Positions 27,046 to 37,706 of a DNA stretch of 64,000 bases are shown one piece after another. Each line of letters opens with the position of its first letter. Position 1 is the first letter of the stretch. A program made the translations under genes and the position numbers. A model generated the notes under the pieces. The model saw only the letters and a list, made by a program, of their open reading frames with translations, made no database searches and was not told the origin of the DNA. The DNA comes from DAISKN01 sp963716925. Its GTDB lineage: Bacteria; Acidobacteriota; Vicinamibacteria; Marinacidobacterales; SMYC01. The DNA lies in the NCBI GenBank assembly GCA_963716925.1, contig CAVQUX010000015.1, positions 1 through 64,000 on the forward strand. The letters run 5' to 3'.

Positions 27046-30000
27046 TCCGGGCTCGCTGATCTCGGAGAGGCGCCCCACCGCGTCGTAGCGGATGCGGGTC
27101 ACGCCTTCGGGGCGAGTGATCGACACGATTCGGTCCTGATCGTCGTACGCGTATTCCGTCTCGAGGCCGCGGCGGTCGGTCATCTTCTCGAGCCGGCCGG
27201 CGGCGTCGTATTCGTAGAGGGTAGACAAGCCAAGGGCATCGGTCCGGCGGGTGAGCCGGTCGAAGTCGTCGTACTCATAGGATTCGATCGACTTTCCGCG
27301 GGCGTTGGTCGCCGAAGCAAGGCGGCCGGCAGGGTCGTAATCGAGCCCCGTCACCTGAGCGAGAGCGTCGGTGACATCCGTCAACTGGTCCATTCCGTTG
27401 TAGCCGTAGCTTGTCTGGAGGTTCGATGGATCCGTCTCAGCCACCAGCCGGCCGGCCCGGTCGTACCCGAAGCGAGAAGCGTTCCCCAGCGGATCGATGA
27501 TCTTGAGCAAGTCGCCGCTCGGCCCGTACTCGAAGCGAGTCACCTGGTCGAGAGGGCTCCGCTCCGTCTCCAGTTCTCCCCGCGGCGTGTAGGTGAAGCT
27601 GGTGGTCTCGTTCAGCGGGTTTTTGGCAGTGAGGAGCGTCCCCTTAACGGTGTCGTACGTGAATTGCCAGCTCTGGGGCTGGTCCGCCTCATCGAATCGG
27701 GTGATGCTCGTGACCAGGCGCCAGGTCGGGTCGTACGAGAACTGCGTGACCCGGCCCAGGGGATCGGTTTCCTCGACAGGTTTCCCTTCGGCGTCATAGG
27801 CATACTTCCACCTTCGACCGAGCGCGTCCGTGAGCTCGGTCAGGCGGTTGGCCGCGTCGAGCGTCCGTGAGAGGCGCTGGCCCTGGGGATCGATCCGGTC
27901 GGTCGTCATGCCGCGGGCGTTGAACTCGTTCGTGGAGGTCCGCCCGTCGGGCTTCGTCACCGTGGTAGCCACGACCGTGCCGCCGAAAAACCGCCAGCCC
28001 TCCTGGAAGTTCTCCCACGAGTCGACCGACGGGCAAAGCGGGCCTTCACAGATCGTACCCGGGCTCGAAATATGCGTGACGCACGCGCCGGTGACCTGGT
28101 AATCGAAACGGTGCTCGCGTCCGTCGTAACCGACCTGCCGGAGCACCCGGCGTCCGGGTCCGTAGAAGTTCTCGGTCGGGTGGGGGCGGCCGGGATACAG
28201 GATAGTTTTGATGCGGCGACCGAACGAGGGCTGCGGGGCGCACACCGGCGGAACCGTGAACTCATCGTCTCCCACATAGGTGTAGCGGGCCACGCGACCG
28301 TCGGCGTCGGTCACCGTCTCCGAGCGGTTGTCCGCGGTGTAGGTGTACCGCATCGTTCGACCGGCGCTGTCGCGGATCTCGGAGACGAAGCCGTTCCCAC
28401 CATAGGTCATCGAAACGCGCCGGGCGCTCGTGCCGACGGACAGGATACGGCCGTTCGACTGGCGCTGGATCGGGAGCACGTTCCCCTGCGGGTCGATCAT
28501 CTCGGTGACGAAGGTCGGCGGGCCACCGCGGATGACGCCGGGGATCCCGGGGAACGGACGGAAACGCCACTTGCTCCGGTCGCGGAGGGTGAGCTCCCAG
28601 TGGTTCGCCGCGAGGTCGGTAGCGCGGAACACCGCACCATCGAAGCGAGGGTCGTCGAAGGGCCGATAATTCCCCGAACCGTCGTCGACGAAGTTGACTC
28701 GCCGGTTCCCGGGCAGCACGAGACGCTTCTGGGGTCCTGTGAACGGCAGGAACGAAATGTCGTAATCGAGCACCCAGCCGAAGCCCAGCGATCCGACGGT
28801 GCCCGCGATGTTGTTGAAGGCATCCACGGGGTTGTAGGTCATGCCGGTCGCGATCGGGGTGAGACCGCGACAGACCAAACCTCCCGTGCTCGGAAGCTCC
28901 TGCCCCGTGTACAGCTCGACCGGGTTCCCTGCCCCTTCACAATCCGGAGGCGGATTGGGAGCCGGCGGCTGCTTGCCGAGGCACATGAGACCGCAGACCC
29001 CGCAGAATCGAGCGATACCGGTGCCGGGTGGCATCCGCGCCGAACGGCCGTCGGGAGTGACGATGGCCGGGCCCGCAATCTTCCACTCTCCCGACATCGC
29101 CAGCGGGCTTCCATCGAAGAACCAGACGTCGACGCTCTCGCCGGGCTCGGCCCCGACGTCGTTCGGAAGCGTCACCGGGATCGGGACGCTCGGGACGCCG
29201 CCCATCGGCGTTCCGAAGTAGAGCTGATAGGCCGCTCCCGTCGGCGTCGGAGGCGGCGGCACCGGCAGCTCGCGGATATCGACCTTCGCAACCGCGATCC
29301 GCGTCTTCGGCACGTTGTCCCAGCCGATGATCGAGGCGCCCGCCGGAAGCCGGATCTCGAGACCGGGAAACCGCGGGTCCGTGACCACCTGCTCTTGTGC
29401 CGCGTTGGCGATGGGAGTGAACGTGTTGGCGCTCGGAGGCGGGTTGATGGTCCAATCCGGCAGAACCGTGATCTGGTTCGCTGGTAGCTCGGTGGTGTAG
29501 GGCCAGATGGGGTAGAGGGGATTGGCCGGGGTGGCGTCGAATCGGAAAGTCACCTCTCCGCCTGCGAGACCCGTAAGCTGGAAATTCCCGGCGGCGTCGG
29601 TCGTCGTTTGCACGCTGGGGCCGAACTCGGCGCGCACGATGACGCCGGGAATACCTATTCCTTCAGGGGTGACGAATCGACCTTTCACGCCGGTGACGCC
29701 GGTCGAGGACTCGATGATCAGCTGGAGCGCGGCCGTCCGCACGAGCGACTGCCCGGCTTCGAGGAATTCTCCGCGCAACAGGATCGGGTAGGTTCCCGGA
29801 GTCGCGGCGCCCGTGGCCGTGAGCTCTGAAACGACGATCTGATTCGCTCCCACGACAGGAGCGGGCTCGAAGCGTGTGCTGGCACCGGTTGGAAGACCCT
29901 GGCTCGTGAGAGCGACGAGTCCCGTGAACGGCTGCGTTCCGGTCGAAACGAGCTGCACCTGCGCCGAATTGCTCGCGCCGGCAAGGACCCTCACGACGGC

Positions 30001-32004
30001 GGGGCTCACCACGAGCTGGAAATCGCTCTCCCGAACTACTGTGAAAGGCGGGCTCGTCGTGCTGCCGAGCGAGTTGGTGACGCGGATGGGTCCGCTCTCG
30101 GCGGTCGGCGGCACGCCCACCGAAAGCCGGGTCGCAGTTGCGCCAAGTACGCTTCCCGCCACCATGCCCCCTTGAGGATGACCGGTGGGGAATTCCACGA
30201 GGTTTCTGGCGGGAGCGGGGTCGAACCCGCTGCCGACGAGCTCGACGACTGATCCAACCGGTCCGCTCGTGGGGTGGATCGAATCGATGCGCAGCTCGGC
30301 TCGGATCGTGAACGTGAGCGAGTCCGAAACCCTGTCCGGAGCGCTCGCCGTGAGCGTGACCTCGCCGGCCGTGTCGGCCGAGAGCTCGAACTCGGTCGCG
30401 GTACTGCCGGCGGGGATCGTGACCATCGCCGGGAAGCTCGCTCCGCCCGTACCTGACGCGGAAAGGGTGACCTGAAGCCCGCCCGCCGGCGCGCCGGCGC
30501 TCGAAGCGACTTGGACGCGGACCGTTTCTCCGACGTTAAGATCGGTCGCGGGAGCGGTGAGCTCGAGCGTCTCCCTCCCGAGGACCGTGAGCAGCGTGCT
30601 TGCGTTGAGGGTGGTCGGCTGCCCGGTCGCGATGGGCGTAAAGGTATAGCTCGCCGAAATCACGGTCTCTCCGGCGCCGAGCGCAGCCGCGCTACCCTGC
30701 GAGTCGATCGAAGCGACCGACCCATCCGACGAAGACCATTCCGAAAGCAGCGTGAAGTCCTCCGTGCTGCCGTCGGTCATCGCGGCGCTGGCGGAGAAAG
30801 AAACGCTGTCCCCGACGAAGGCCGTCGGGGCGTCGGGCAGAACGGTGAGACCCAGCGGCTCGGGGGCCCCGATCGTCACCCGCGCGCTCGCGGACTGGCC
30901 GCCGAGCGAGGCAACGATCGTCGCTTCTCCGACCCCTATCGAAGCCACGGCGAAGTCGGCGAACAACTCGCCGGCGGGAACCGTCACGGTCGGGGGCACC
31001 GAGGCAACGGATTCATCGCTCGAGGACAGGGCCACCTGGACGGGGCTGGCCGGTCCCCGCGAGAGCGTGACTCGGAGCTCTCCGGGTGTCCCTTTCGGAA
31101 CGAGGAGAACATCCGGCGTCAGGCTCGTCACCACCGGCGGCGGCGAAGTCACTTCGACGAGCGCAGTGACCGAGGTCCCGTTCACGCTCGCGGTGATCGA
31201 GGCCTCACCGCCGGATAGCGCCGTGACCGGGATCTCTGCGGAGAGCGCGCCTCCGATGACCGTCACGTTCGCGGGCACCTGCACGACGCCCGGCGCGTCG
31301 TTGGTCAATGTGATAACGGTGTCCTGCGCTTGCGCGACGTTGATATGGACGGTGAGCGTCCCGGTCGCCCCAACCTGGAGCGGGAGAAAGTTCGGGACGA
31401 GGTCGACCACCGCGGCGGGCTCCGGGACGACTTCGACCGACGACTGACGAGAAGTGCCATTGGCGGAAGCCGTGACCACGGCATCGCCGACAGCGAGGGC
31501 GTGGCCGACGAAGCTCGCGCTCGTGTGACCCGCCTCGATCGTCACGGATTGTGGGACCGAAAGGACCGCCGGATCGCTCGAGGCGAGCGCGACCTCGGTA
31601 TGGCCGACCTGCGCGGCGTTGATCCGGACGGTGAATCCGGTGGTGGAACCAACGGTCACTCTCACGAATTCCGGCTCTAGAGCAACGACCTCGAGCGGCG
31701 GTGCTATGACGTTCACCAGCGCCGAAACCGTCGAGCCGTTCAGCATGGCGGTGATGGTGCCCTGACCGAAGTCGAGGCCTTCGACGGGCACGTCGGTCGT
31801 CACTTCACCCGCGGGGACGACCACGTCCGGTGGGATAGAGAGGATTCCGGCCGGAGTGCTGTCGAGCAGCACCGTGGTATCCGAAGCCTGGGCCGCCGAG
31901 ATCGTGAGCTGCAGTGTCGTCGATGCGCCGATCGTGATCGTCGAAAGGGATGGCACGAGAGATACCAGCTCGGCCGGCGCGGGCGTCACCGTGACCTGCG
32001 CTCG
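27046..32004 (-). CDS. Giant surface protein: Ig-like repeats, IPT/TIG, carboxypeptidase-regulatory-like and YD repeats (middle part)
   Basis: About 1,650 residues. In order: four Ig-like units of about 80 residues with the pattern xxVxLxPxxxxVxxGxxGxxxV; a BIG2-type unit (VFVGDS-like, SSDGSVASID); a further Ig-like unit; an IPT/TIG domain (IHPTSGPVGSVVELVGSGFD); an Ig-like unit; a carboxypeptidase regulatory-like domain (GRFVTPEGIGIPGVIVRAEF); a DUF6531-like region with a Cys cluster (FCGVCGLMCLGKQ); and the first dozen YD repeats (DYDPAGRLASATNARGKS). The frame joins 32005-32956 upstream and 25658-27045 downstream by single-base shifts. Proteins of this layout are exported and encapsulate or display C-terminal domains (RHS/teneurin class). 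Confidence 0.85.
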
Positions 32005-32956
32005 AGGCGCTCGAACCGTTCAAGCTGACCGTCACCTGTGCAAAGCCCGGGGCCATTCCATCGACGCGTATCGGTGCCTGGAGCTCTCCTTGCGAGACGG
32101 TCACGACTCCCGGCACGTTCGCGACGTCCGGGTCGCTGCTCGTGACCGTGACGTCCGTGTCCACAGCGGGCGCGGCCGAGAGATTCACGGTGAACGTCCC
32201 TGAGGCGCCCTCGGTGATGGCCAACGAGGGAGGCACCAGGCTGACCACTCTCGGGAGTCCCGGCGTGACGCGCACGGTTGCCGTGGCGCTTCCGCCGTTG
32301 AGCGTGGCTCGAATCGTCGTGATGCCTTCTGAAAGTCCCGAGACGGGGATGAGAACCTCCGTTTGACCTTCCGCGAATGCCACGGAGGCCGGCACGGCCG
32401 CGACGTTCTCGTCCTCGCTATGGAGCTCGACGGAGCCCGGGGCGAAGGGGGCCGGCGCGAAGGTCGCCGTGAGCTGGCCCAGAGCGCCTACCTCGATGGA
32501 AAGGGGATTCGGCGCCAGGTTGGTGACCAGGCTATCAGGACGATGCCCGAAGAACGTCGCCTCGATAAAGACGCTGCGACCGCCCGAAAGAATGACCGAG
32601 ACGCGATTCATCGACCCGAGCGTTACGGGCCGATCGAACTCGTACCGTTGCAGGTCGAAATCGAGCGGGCCGGCTACCAGCTCTCCGTTCACGTACAACC
32701 AGCCCGAATCGACTCGATCGCGCCCGTCGGGTCGTCCGTTCTTGATATGGACCCGAAATGGACCGGTGACATCGGGAGGCAGATGGAAAAGATCCGGCCT
32801 CTGCGCCAAACGCTCGTATGTCTTCGGTCCGAAGACCACCTGCTCCGCGCCCCTGGCGGTAGTGGGGCCGAGCGCCAACGCGAGCAGACCGCAGATGAGA
32901 ATGCGGAGAATGCGGAGAGCGCCGACTCTCGAGCTTGCGTGCTCCACGTTTCCCAT
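32005..32956 (-). CDS. Giant Ig/YD-repeat surface protein, N-terminal part
   Basis: Starts at the ATG at 32956, with GAGGGA upstream. A signal peptide (ILICGLLALALGPTTARG) ends at about 35. A beta-rich domain at about 40-140 (GPFRVHIKNGRPDGRDRVDS) precedes the first two Ig-like units (TNLAPNPLSIEVG, VVSLVPPSLAITEGASG). The frame runs to a stop at 31805, but from about 32005 the Ig pattern continues in the next frame (QVTVTP, then AELVSLVPSLSTITIGAST), so one base is extra or missing near GCCTCGAGC. It is the start of the roughly 2,400-residue protein that continues to about 25658. Confidence 0.8.
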
Positions 32957-33011
32957 GCGCTTCCCTCGTTCCGTTTCGCTACCCCTATCCAGTTGCAAAC
33001 TGACGGCGTCT

Positions 33012-34153
33012 TTACCGCGTCCAGGCGTGGACCCGGACCACCACGTTCAGTGGGAGATCCACGTTCACCGTGGCCTCGTTGGACACATCCATATCGATCT
33101 CGGTCTCCGCGACGATCCGCTCACCCGAGGCCGGCGTAACGACCACGGCGATGGGGACCTGCCCGAGGAAGCCGGTCGCGCGAACCGTAATGGACTGGCT
33201 CGGTTGGCGAATTGAAGGGAAGCGTGAACACGATCGGGCTCGGCGTTCCGGGAGGAATGTCGTTCCCGGCCACGCGGACGATGTCGAGCCGGGGAATGGC
33301 GCTTGGAAACACACTCATGAAGGAGCCCACGGACAATGCGCTCGGCTGTGAGAAATTAACCGTGAATCCCGATCGGTCGATCAGGTCGACGCGAACCCGA
33401 CCGTGGCCGCCCCAGCCCGCGCCGCCACTCACATTGACAGTCCCGGTTCCACCGACGAAGGGGGATACGATGCGGATGGCACCTCCACTTCCCGCACTCG
33501 AAGTACGAGTGCCCGCCCCCAGCAGCTTGGACTCCGCCGTTGATGATTACCCGTGTCGGTGAGCACACGAGGAGCGCGCCCCCGCCTCCACCGCCCCCAA
33601 AGTTTCCATCTCCACCACCGCCTGAGCCGCCGGCGAGCGGCACCAGCAGAGGGCTCCCGTAGGGAACCCCGTCGTTGGGTTGGCTCGAGGGAGGGTCACC
33701 GCCATAGGCCCCGTTCCCGCCGACCGCCGGCCCGGTGCCGGGGCCGCCCGCGCCTGGGCCGTGACCCGCACCCGGATTTCCGCCACCGACTCCCGCCTCT
33801 CCACCGTCGAAGCCACCCGGCCCACCGAATCCACCGGTGGTAGCGGTGCCGTTGGAACCATTGACCCGGATTGTGCCCCCGGAGTTGATCGTGACATCTC
33901 CCGTTGACAAGAGGATGACCGGCGGGTTGAAAGCAGGATTCCGGCGGAAGTCCAGTACCCCGGATACCGCGATGGTGGTGAAATGAAAGATACCGTCGTC
34001 CGGAACGTCCAGGATCACAACCGGCCCGGAATTGACGACGAGGGGACCCCGTGCGCCTGTGCTTCCACAGCTGAATTGCGCGCGAGCGAAGTGGGGGCTC
34101 ACGAAAAGCACGAAGCCGATGAAGGCGCAGCACAGGGTATTTCTCAGACTCAT
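33012..34153 (-). CDS. Secreted glycine-rich protein with C-terminal beta domain (two frameshifts)
   Basis: Starts at the ATG at 34153 after AGGAGA. A signal peptide ends at HFARAQ. Residues 30-95 are beta-rich (PVVILDVPDDGIFHFTTIAV, GDVTINSGGTIRVNGSNG), followed by a long Gly-rich part (GGFGGPGGFDGGEAGVGGG). Near 33510, within a run of Gs, the homologous frame shifts to SSAGSGGAIRIVSPFVGG and continues to PRLDIVRVAGNDIPPG; near 33200 it shifts again to SQSITVRATGFLGQVPIAVV and ends at 33012. The three pieces read as one protein of about 380 residues. It lies 55 bases before the giant gene and is probably co-transcribed as a cell-surface component. Confidence 0.68.
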
Positions 34154-34172
34154 GGCTCTTCTCCTAAGACCG

Positions 34173-35240
34173 TCATTGACGCTGGACCTTGATGTCGTGG
34201 GGGCGGGCGACCGTGACATTGGACGTCTGGCCATCTGCCCCTCCACTTGCGGGAAGCACCACCGTTACCGAGGCCGGCCCTCCGACCGTTACATTGGATC
34301 CAAGGCCGGTCGTGTCGCCCGTTCCAGGACGGACGATGGACACGTGCGGAGGACCCGCCACGGTGATGTTGGTCGACAAGCCACCCACATCACCGAGTCC
34401 GGGTCGAGCGAGGAGAATCAATGGCGGGCCGGCGGCGGTCACATTGGCCGCAAGGCCACCGGGATCGCCGACTCCTGGCCGGACCACCTGGAGGTTGGAA
34501 GGCCCGGCGACGACGAAAGCCACTGGGGGTCCGATGGTGATGTCGGCTTCCGCGAAAAGGGTCGGGAACGGGACGCTGGTCACCCGGATCCGTACCGTCG
34601 CAGGGCCCGGAACCTCGGCCGGCGCCGTGTACAGACCGTCAGGAGTAATCGTTCCGACGACGTCGTTCCCGCCTTCGATACCCTCGACGCTCCAGAACCC
34701 CCGCTGATCGGGCCAGTCGACGACGGTGGCCGTGAACTGCCGGTTTTTTTCGACGACCACGGAAGTGTGAAGTGGAGAGATCGTGAGACGTGGCACTCGA
34801 AACGGATCCGGCGACACAGCCGTGCCTACGGGGGTCGTCACCGTGATGGGGCCGGAAGTCGCGCCGATGGGCACCTGCGTGGTGATGTGCGTGGGGTCGG
34901 AGGCGAGGACAGGAGCGGAAATTCCGTTGAAGCTGACCTGGTTCTCGTCCGCTACGTCGCGGAAGCCGACCCCGAAAATCTCGACCTGCGTACCCGCGGG
35001 TCCGGCAATCGGGTGGACGAGGTTGATTTCGAGATCGCTTCCGACATCCGATCGTCGGATCGAAAGGAGATTCCCGACCGCATCGTATTCGTAGAAAGTG
35101 GCTTCCCCCTGGTCGACCACGGCAATGAGCCGTCCCAACGGGTCGTAGAGGTACCGAGTCTCCTGACCGAGCCCCGGGGTGGAGACGATCAGCAGAAGGA
35201 CTCCAGCAATCGAACGTAGGTCCCGTTTGCCGATTCGCAC
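34173..35240 (-). CDS. Secreted YD-repeat/IPT protein with C-terminal 25-residue repeats
   Basis: 355 residues, intact. A signal peptide (SIAGVLLLIVSTPGLG) covers about 1-25. Two YD repeats follow (YLYDPLGRLIAVVD, FYEYDAVGNLLSI), then an IPT/TIG domain (VHPIAGPAGTQVEIFGVGF), an Ig-like unit (LTISPLHTSVVVEKNRQFTA), and four 25-residue repeats with the pattern V-x-GP-x-x-x-x-VVRPG-x-GD-x-GGL-x-x-NVT. It heads the island and is 19 bases upstream of the glycine-rich gene. The few YD repeats suggest a companion of the large YD protein rather than a toxin carrier. Confidence 0.82.
   Translation of the reverse strand: MRIGKRDLRSIAGVLLLIVSTPGLGQETRYLYDPLGRLIAVVDQGEATFYEYDAVGNLLSIRRSDVGSDLEINLVHPIAGPAGTQVEIFGVGFRDVADENQVSFNGISAPVLASDPTHITTQVPIGATSGPITVTTPVGTAVSPDPFRVPRLTISPLHTSVVVEKNRQFTATVVDWPDQRGFWSVEGIEGGNDVVGTITPDGLYTAPAEVPGPATVRIRVTSVPFPTLFAEADITIGPPVAFVVAGPSNLQVVRPGVGDPGGLAANVTAAGPPLILLARPGLGDVGGLSTNITVAGPPHVSIVRPGTGDTTGLGSNVTVGGPASVTVVLPASGGADGQTSNVTVARPHDIKVQRQ
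34212..34511 (-). repeat. Four tandem 75-bp repeats in the YD/IPT gene
   Basis: Four consecutive 25-codon units share GP near the start, a VRPGxGD-like centre and an NxT end, and a partial fifth unit (VARPHDIKV) follows. The first three are close and the fourth is divergent (LPASGGADG). Each ends in an N-x-T sequon followed by VAGP or a variant. Confidence 0.8.
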
Positions 35241-35384
35241 CTCAGCCCCCCAAGCCAGGGTCGTCGGTAGCTGCGTCTTCCGAGGGGCGGGAGTCTAATA
35301 CGGCGTCCCGTCGGAGATCAAGGGAGCTGCGGCACGCGATGAGTCAGCCGGCGGGCAGCCGGCACGTCGGGTAGCTGGCTCCGA

Positions 35385-35501
35385 GGCCCCGCGATGTCGC
35401 CGTGGAAGTAGTCGTGAAAAGACCACGCCGGCCGTATCGAGGTCGTCTCCGAGGAGGGAAACGGGTCGACGTTTACCGTCATCCTTCCGGAATCGGTGTG
35501 A
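35385..35501 (+). pseudogene. C-terminal remnant of a sensor histidine kinase
   Basis: The plus strand reads DHAGRIEVVSEEGNGSTFTV and ILPESV before a stop at 35499-35501, the G2 box and last strand of a GHKL ATPase domain. Upstream the frame has stops, and a neighbouring frame gives RDVAVEVVVK, so a frameshift is also present. The rest of the kinase is absent. The rest of 35241-35738 holds no recognisable gene, only an AACCGCC/GGCGGTT inverted repeat between about 35655 and 35705. Confidence 0.45.
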
Positions 35502-35738
35502 CGGCTGACGCCTCGGGAAGCGTGCTCCCTGAAGAGCTCCACGGCCCGTGAGAGAAGCCGGACAACGACACCCCACCGCATTTAAAATAGTTGACACATA
35601 TTCGTTTTGAAAGGGGAAATCCCCACAGTGGAGCTTCCGCCCCTGAGGGTTTATGACCCAACCGCCAATGGTTGCAATAGCTTCTAGCAGATGGTTGGGC
35701 GGTTAGAATCGGCACGATCCTTGCCTTACATTTCGACG

Positions 35739-36872
35739 ATGAACTCCCGAATCTTCCTTATGCTCCTGGCTCCGATTTCTCTGCTGCTCGTGCCCCCATG
35801 TGCTCGAGCCGAGGGCGAGAGCGATCCGAAGAGGGATGCGTCGGCGCCGAGCGCGCCACAGGAACACATGGAGGCGATGGCTACGTCGTCGGAAACGCCC
35901 CGTCTCCAGATTCGCGGCTTTGCCGACGTGCGCTACATAGCGAGCGATCTCGCAGACGCCACGGAGTCCTTCGCTCTCGGGCAGTTCAACCTGTTCATCA
36001 CCTCGAAGCTCACGAGCTCGTTGAACGTTCTCGCGGAGATCGTGATTGAGGCCGATTCCTCCACGAACGAGTTGGCAACGGAGCTCGAGCGGCTCCTACT
36101 CACCTATCGCCACTCGAGCTATCTCACCGCCGGCTTCGGCCGGTACCACACCGCGATCGGCTTCTACAACACCGCTTACCATCACAGCTCGTGGCTGCAG
36201 ACGACGGTGGACCGTCCGTTCCTGTTCGATTTCGAGGACGACGGCGGTGTCCTGCCGATTCACAATGTCGGGTTGACCGCGACCGGTCTAATCCCCTCCG
36301 GACAGCTCGGGCTCCATTACGTCGCGGAACTGGGAAATGGACGCGCGAGCCAGCTGGAGCTCGGCCAGGATCCAGTGCAGAACGTCACCGACGAGAACGA
36401 CAGCAAGGCGTTCAACCTGGCGCTCTTCGCGCGGCCCGATTCGGCCCCGGGTCTCGAGATCGGCGGTTCCGCGTATCGCGACACGCTGACGCCGACCGGG
36501 CAAGCGGAGGTGGTCGAGCTCATCGTTACGGCCCATGCCGTCTACCAGCGCCCGTCATTCGAATTTCTCAACGAGTTTGTTCTCCTGCGCCATGATTCGA
36601 ACGACGGAACCGGGGTCGTCGAGTCTCCCGGTTTCTACAGCCAGATTTCGAGGCGGTGGGGCGACTACCGACCCTACTTTCGCTACGAGTACTTCGACGT
36701 CCCCGACGACGATCCTATCATCCACGATCTGGACCAGTTCCAACGGGCACTCATCGGACTGCGCTACGACTGGATCGATTACGCCGCGCTGAAACTCGAG
36801 TATGGCCGCGAGACGAGGGGCGAGGCGACCGCGTTCAATACTCTCACCCTCCAGGCGGCGTTCACGTTCTAA
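35739..36872 (+). CDS. Outer-membrane porin-like barrel protein
   Basis: 377 residues from the ATG at 35739; an upstream in-frame start at 35691 would spoil the signal peptide. The signal ends near CARA. The barrel region has repeated amphipathic strands: LQIRGFADVRYIASD, FNLFITSKLTSSLNVLAEIV, SYLTAGFGRYHTAIGFYNTA, RPYFRYEYFDVP, and it ends in QAAFTF, a typical outer-membrane C-terminal phenylalanine. An acidic segment at about 30-60 separates signal and barrel. It is followed after 11 bases by a small binding-protein gene, suggesting a linked uptake role. Confidence 0.8.
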   Translation: MNSRIFLMLLAPISLLLVPPCARAEGESDPKRDASAPSAPQEHMEAMATSSETPRLQIRGFADVRYIASDLADATESFALGQFNLFITSKLTSSLNVLAEIVIEADSSTNELATELERLLLTYRHSSYLTAGFGRYHTAIGFYNTAYHHSSWLQTTVDRPFLFDFEDDGGVLPIHNVGLTATGLIPSGQLGLHYVAELGNGRASQLELGQDPVQNVTDENDSKAFNLALFARPDSAPGLEIGGSAYRDTLTPTGQAEVVELIVTAHAVYQRPSFEFLNEFVLLRHDSNDGTGVVESPGFYSQISRRWGDYRPYFRYEYFDVPDDDPIIHDLDQFQRALIGLRYDWIDYAALKLEYGRETRGEATAFNTLTLQAAFTF

Positions 36873-36883
36873 GGAAGCACACG

Positions 36884-37372
36884 ATGACCCTGAGAACCAG
36901 AACAGCGTCTTGGTTGTTTCTCGCCTGCTGCAGTCTCGCCTCCATCTGCGTCCCTCTCGACACTCAGCACGAAGGGATGGACGTTGCCGTCGTCATCAAC
37001 TCGAAGAACAGCCTCACGGACATCAAGCTCACGATGCTGCGCAAGCTCGTCCTGGGCGAAGAGACGTTCTGGGGCAACCGGCTCTCGGTCGTCGTGGTGC
37101 TGAACGAGGAAGGAAGCGCGGAAAGGCTGGCGATGCTGCGTGTCGCGAGCTTGAACGAATCGCAGTTCCGGCAGAACTGGGTAGCGCGGGTTTTCAGGGG
37201 CGAGGCGCCGTCGGAGCCCGTCACCGTTCGGTCGACCGAGGTGGTTCTCGACCTCGTCGAAAAAAATCCGGGCGCGGTAGCGTTCGTCCCCGGAATGGAA
37301 CTGCCGAAGGACGTGAAAGTATTGAGAGTCGACGGGCACCTGCCCGGTGAGCAGGGCTACCCGATCCATTGA
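36884..37372 (+). CDS. PstS-like periplasmic substrate-binding protein (short)
   Basis: 162 residues. A signal peptide with a Cys-rich hydrophobic stretch (LFLACCSLASICV) covers about 10-28. The core has VAVVINSKNSLTDIKLTMLR, KLVLGEETFWGNRLSVV and NPGAVAFVPG, the pattern of the short PBP-like proteins annotated as phosphate ABC-transporter substrate-binding. It is about half the length of true PstS, and no ABC permease is nearby, so phosphate transport is not proven. Likely co-transcribed with the porin gene. Confidence 0.75.
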   Translation: MTLRTRTASWLFLACCSLASICVPLDTQHEGMDVAVVINSKNSLTDIKLTMLRKLVLGEETFWGNRLSVVVVLNEEGSAERLAMLRVASLNESQFRQNWVARVFRGEAPSEPVTVRSTEVVLDLVEKNPGAVAFVPGMELPKDVKVLRVDGHLPGEQGYPIH

Positions 37373-37397
37373 CCCGGGGGAACGCGTGCGGGGAAGT

Positions 37398-37471
37398 TGG
37401 CTGGGAAGCAGGGATTCGAACCCCGATACCGCGGTCCAGAGCCGCGTGTCCTACCGTTGGACGACTTCCCA
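37398..37471 (-). tRNA. tRNA-Gln (anticodon CUG)
   Basis: 74 bases with encoded CCA. The acceptor TGGGAAG pairs with CTTCCCA, the discriminator is G, the anticodon stem is CGCGG/CCGCG around loop CTCTGGA, and the T-arm has GGTTCGAATCC. Confidence 0.95.
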
Positions 37472-37515
37472 GCGAACCGACTCAGCCTAGCCGCGCGGCA
37501 AAGGCTTTGTCAAAC

Positions 37516-37610
37516 TGGCGGAGAGGGAGGGATTCGAACCCTCGACACGGGCTCAACACCCGTGTAACTGCTTAGCAGGCAGCCCTGTTCAGCCACTCCA
37601 GCACCTCTCC
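37516..37610 (-). tRNA. tRNA-Ser (anticodon GCU)
   Basis: 95 bases with encoded CCA. Acceptor GGAGAGG/CCTCTCC, anticodon loop CTGCTAA, a long variable arm (ACACGGGTG/CCCGTGT) typical of tRNA-Ser, and T-arm GGTTCGAATCC. Confidence 0.95.
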
Positions 37611-37706
37611 GGCCGATCGAGCCTGTCCGGAAACGCTTCGGGCGGGCGGCCCGAGCGTTCGTTCATACTACAATGGCGGCGACGGGAGCGTCAAAGAAAG
37701 GCGGGA

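Noticed and set aside
35591..35596. TTGACA before the porin gene as a -35 element
   Set aside because: No -10-like sequence lies 16-19 bases downstream and the porin start is 140 bases away.
35655..35705. Inverted repeat AACCGCC/GGCGGTT upstream of the porin gene as a riboswitch or small RNA
   Set aside because: Only one 7-bp arm pair with a large unstructured loop; no known motif recognised.
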